64,000 bases of DNA from Agapetus fuscipes. Its lineage: Eukaryota; Arthropoda; Insecta; Trichoptera; Glossosomatidae. Position numbers and translations under genes: made by a program. The DNA lies in NCBI GenBank assembly GCA_951799405.1, contig OX637359.1:7746201-7810200 (forward strand), read 5' to 3'. The notes under the pieces are model-generated. The model had not been told where the DNA came from and made no database searches. It was given only the letters and a program-made list of their open reading frames with translations. Below, piece after piece: positions 63,729 to 64,000 of the stretch (positions are counted from its first letter, which is position 1; each line of letters opens with the position of its first letter).

Positions 63729-64000
63729 GGGAATTCTTCAATTTAACCTTAAAAGTTGAGATATTATCCCTCGATGGATAATAATACAAAAAGAATAGCG
63801 AAAGGGGAGGGGGGGGGAGGTTTACAAGAAAGCTCGCAGCTCGGGGGTTGTTGGAGGGTTGTGGTAACCATGGTAACGTGACGTAGATGGCTTAGGTCAC
63901 TTCTTGTTTTGAGAACTGGAACGAATCACGTAATATTCCACCTTACCTACATTGTGTGCAAACTGAGTCATGTTTATTTTGCAGCCTTCACTTTATTATA
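63729..64000. other. right end, nothing recognised
   Basis: It contains a G-rich run at 63805-63820. No exon or element end was recognised. Confidence 0.35.

Overview
This is eukaryotic, almost certainly insect, nuclear DNA: AT-rich, gene-poor and packed with transposable elements, with a few short GC-richer exons lying between phase-compatible splice sites. The style of the repeats (tRNA-headed SINEs with ATT tails, RTE-like LINE ends, scattered TAGGTACCTA-type words) fits a moth or butterfly best; that is an inference, not a proof. Nothing bacterial is present (no operons, ribosome binding sites or CRISPR).

Genes, all on the minus strand. (1) 1513-6832: the 3' part of a gene for a protein ending in an SCP2 sterol-carrier domain. 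One exon (6685-6832) joins in phase to either of two duplicated terminal exons (5744-5949 or 1513-1718). (2) 16379-23498: four exons of a small secreted, cysteine-rich protein, made of a signal peptide, a proline-rich linker, two modules each ending in CCCD, and a C-terminal hydrophobic tail typical of a GPI-anchored surface protein. Its 5' exon is not identified. (3) About 34945-38221: two convincing exons and two weaker ones of an unidentified multi-pass membrane protein. A possible orphan exon lies near 47278 on the plus strand. The 5' ends of all three genes are missing or unrecognised.

Mobile DNA makes up most of the rest. At least four LINE groups are present: an ORF1-like fragment at the left end, RTE-like reverse transcriptase C-termini at 1757, 11122 and 43279, a jockey-like fragment at 22745, and CR1/L2-like C-termini at 35720, 39080 and 54971. 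More than twenty copies of a roughly 250 bp sequence on both strands are explained as 5'-truncated copies of the 3' end of the LINE seen at 11122 and 43279. Two decayed mariner transposase fragments occur. A short LTR element (49340-50712) is intact at its ends, with 189 bp LTRs differing at two positions, and sits inside a SINE. Many hairpin or terminal-inverted-repeat elements occur, up to 1.5 kb long.

The most unusual signal is a modular SINE system. One tRNA-related body (A) is found behind a 5S rRNA-derived head, and is followed, from the same breakpoint, by three different 3' modules: an ATT-tailed end, an A-tailed end, or a second tRNA-headed SINE (B). The ATT-tailed end is also found joined to B and to a third tRNA-like unit (C).

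Tandem repeats include a 43 bp minisatellite of about 16 copies at 39301-39989, a degenerate 21-22 bp array beside it at 40500-40925, and six periods of a 97 bp repeat at 36267-36850 next to a membrane-protein exon.
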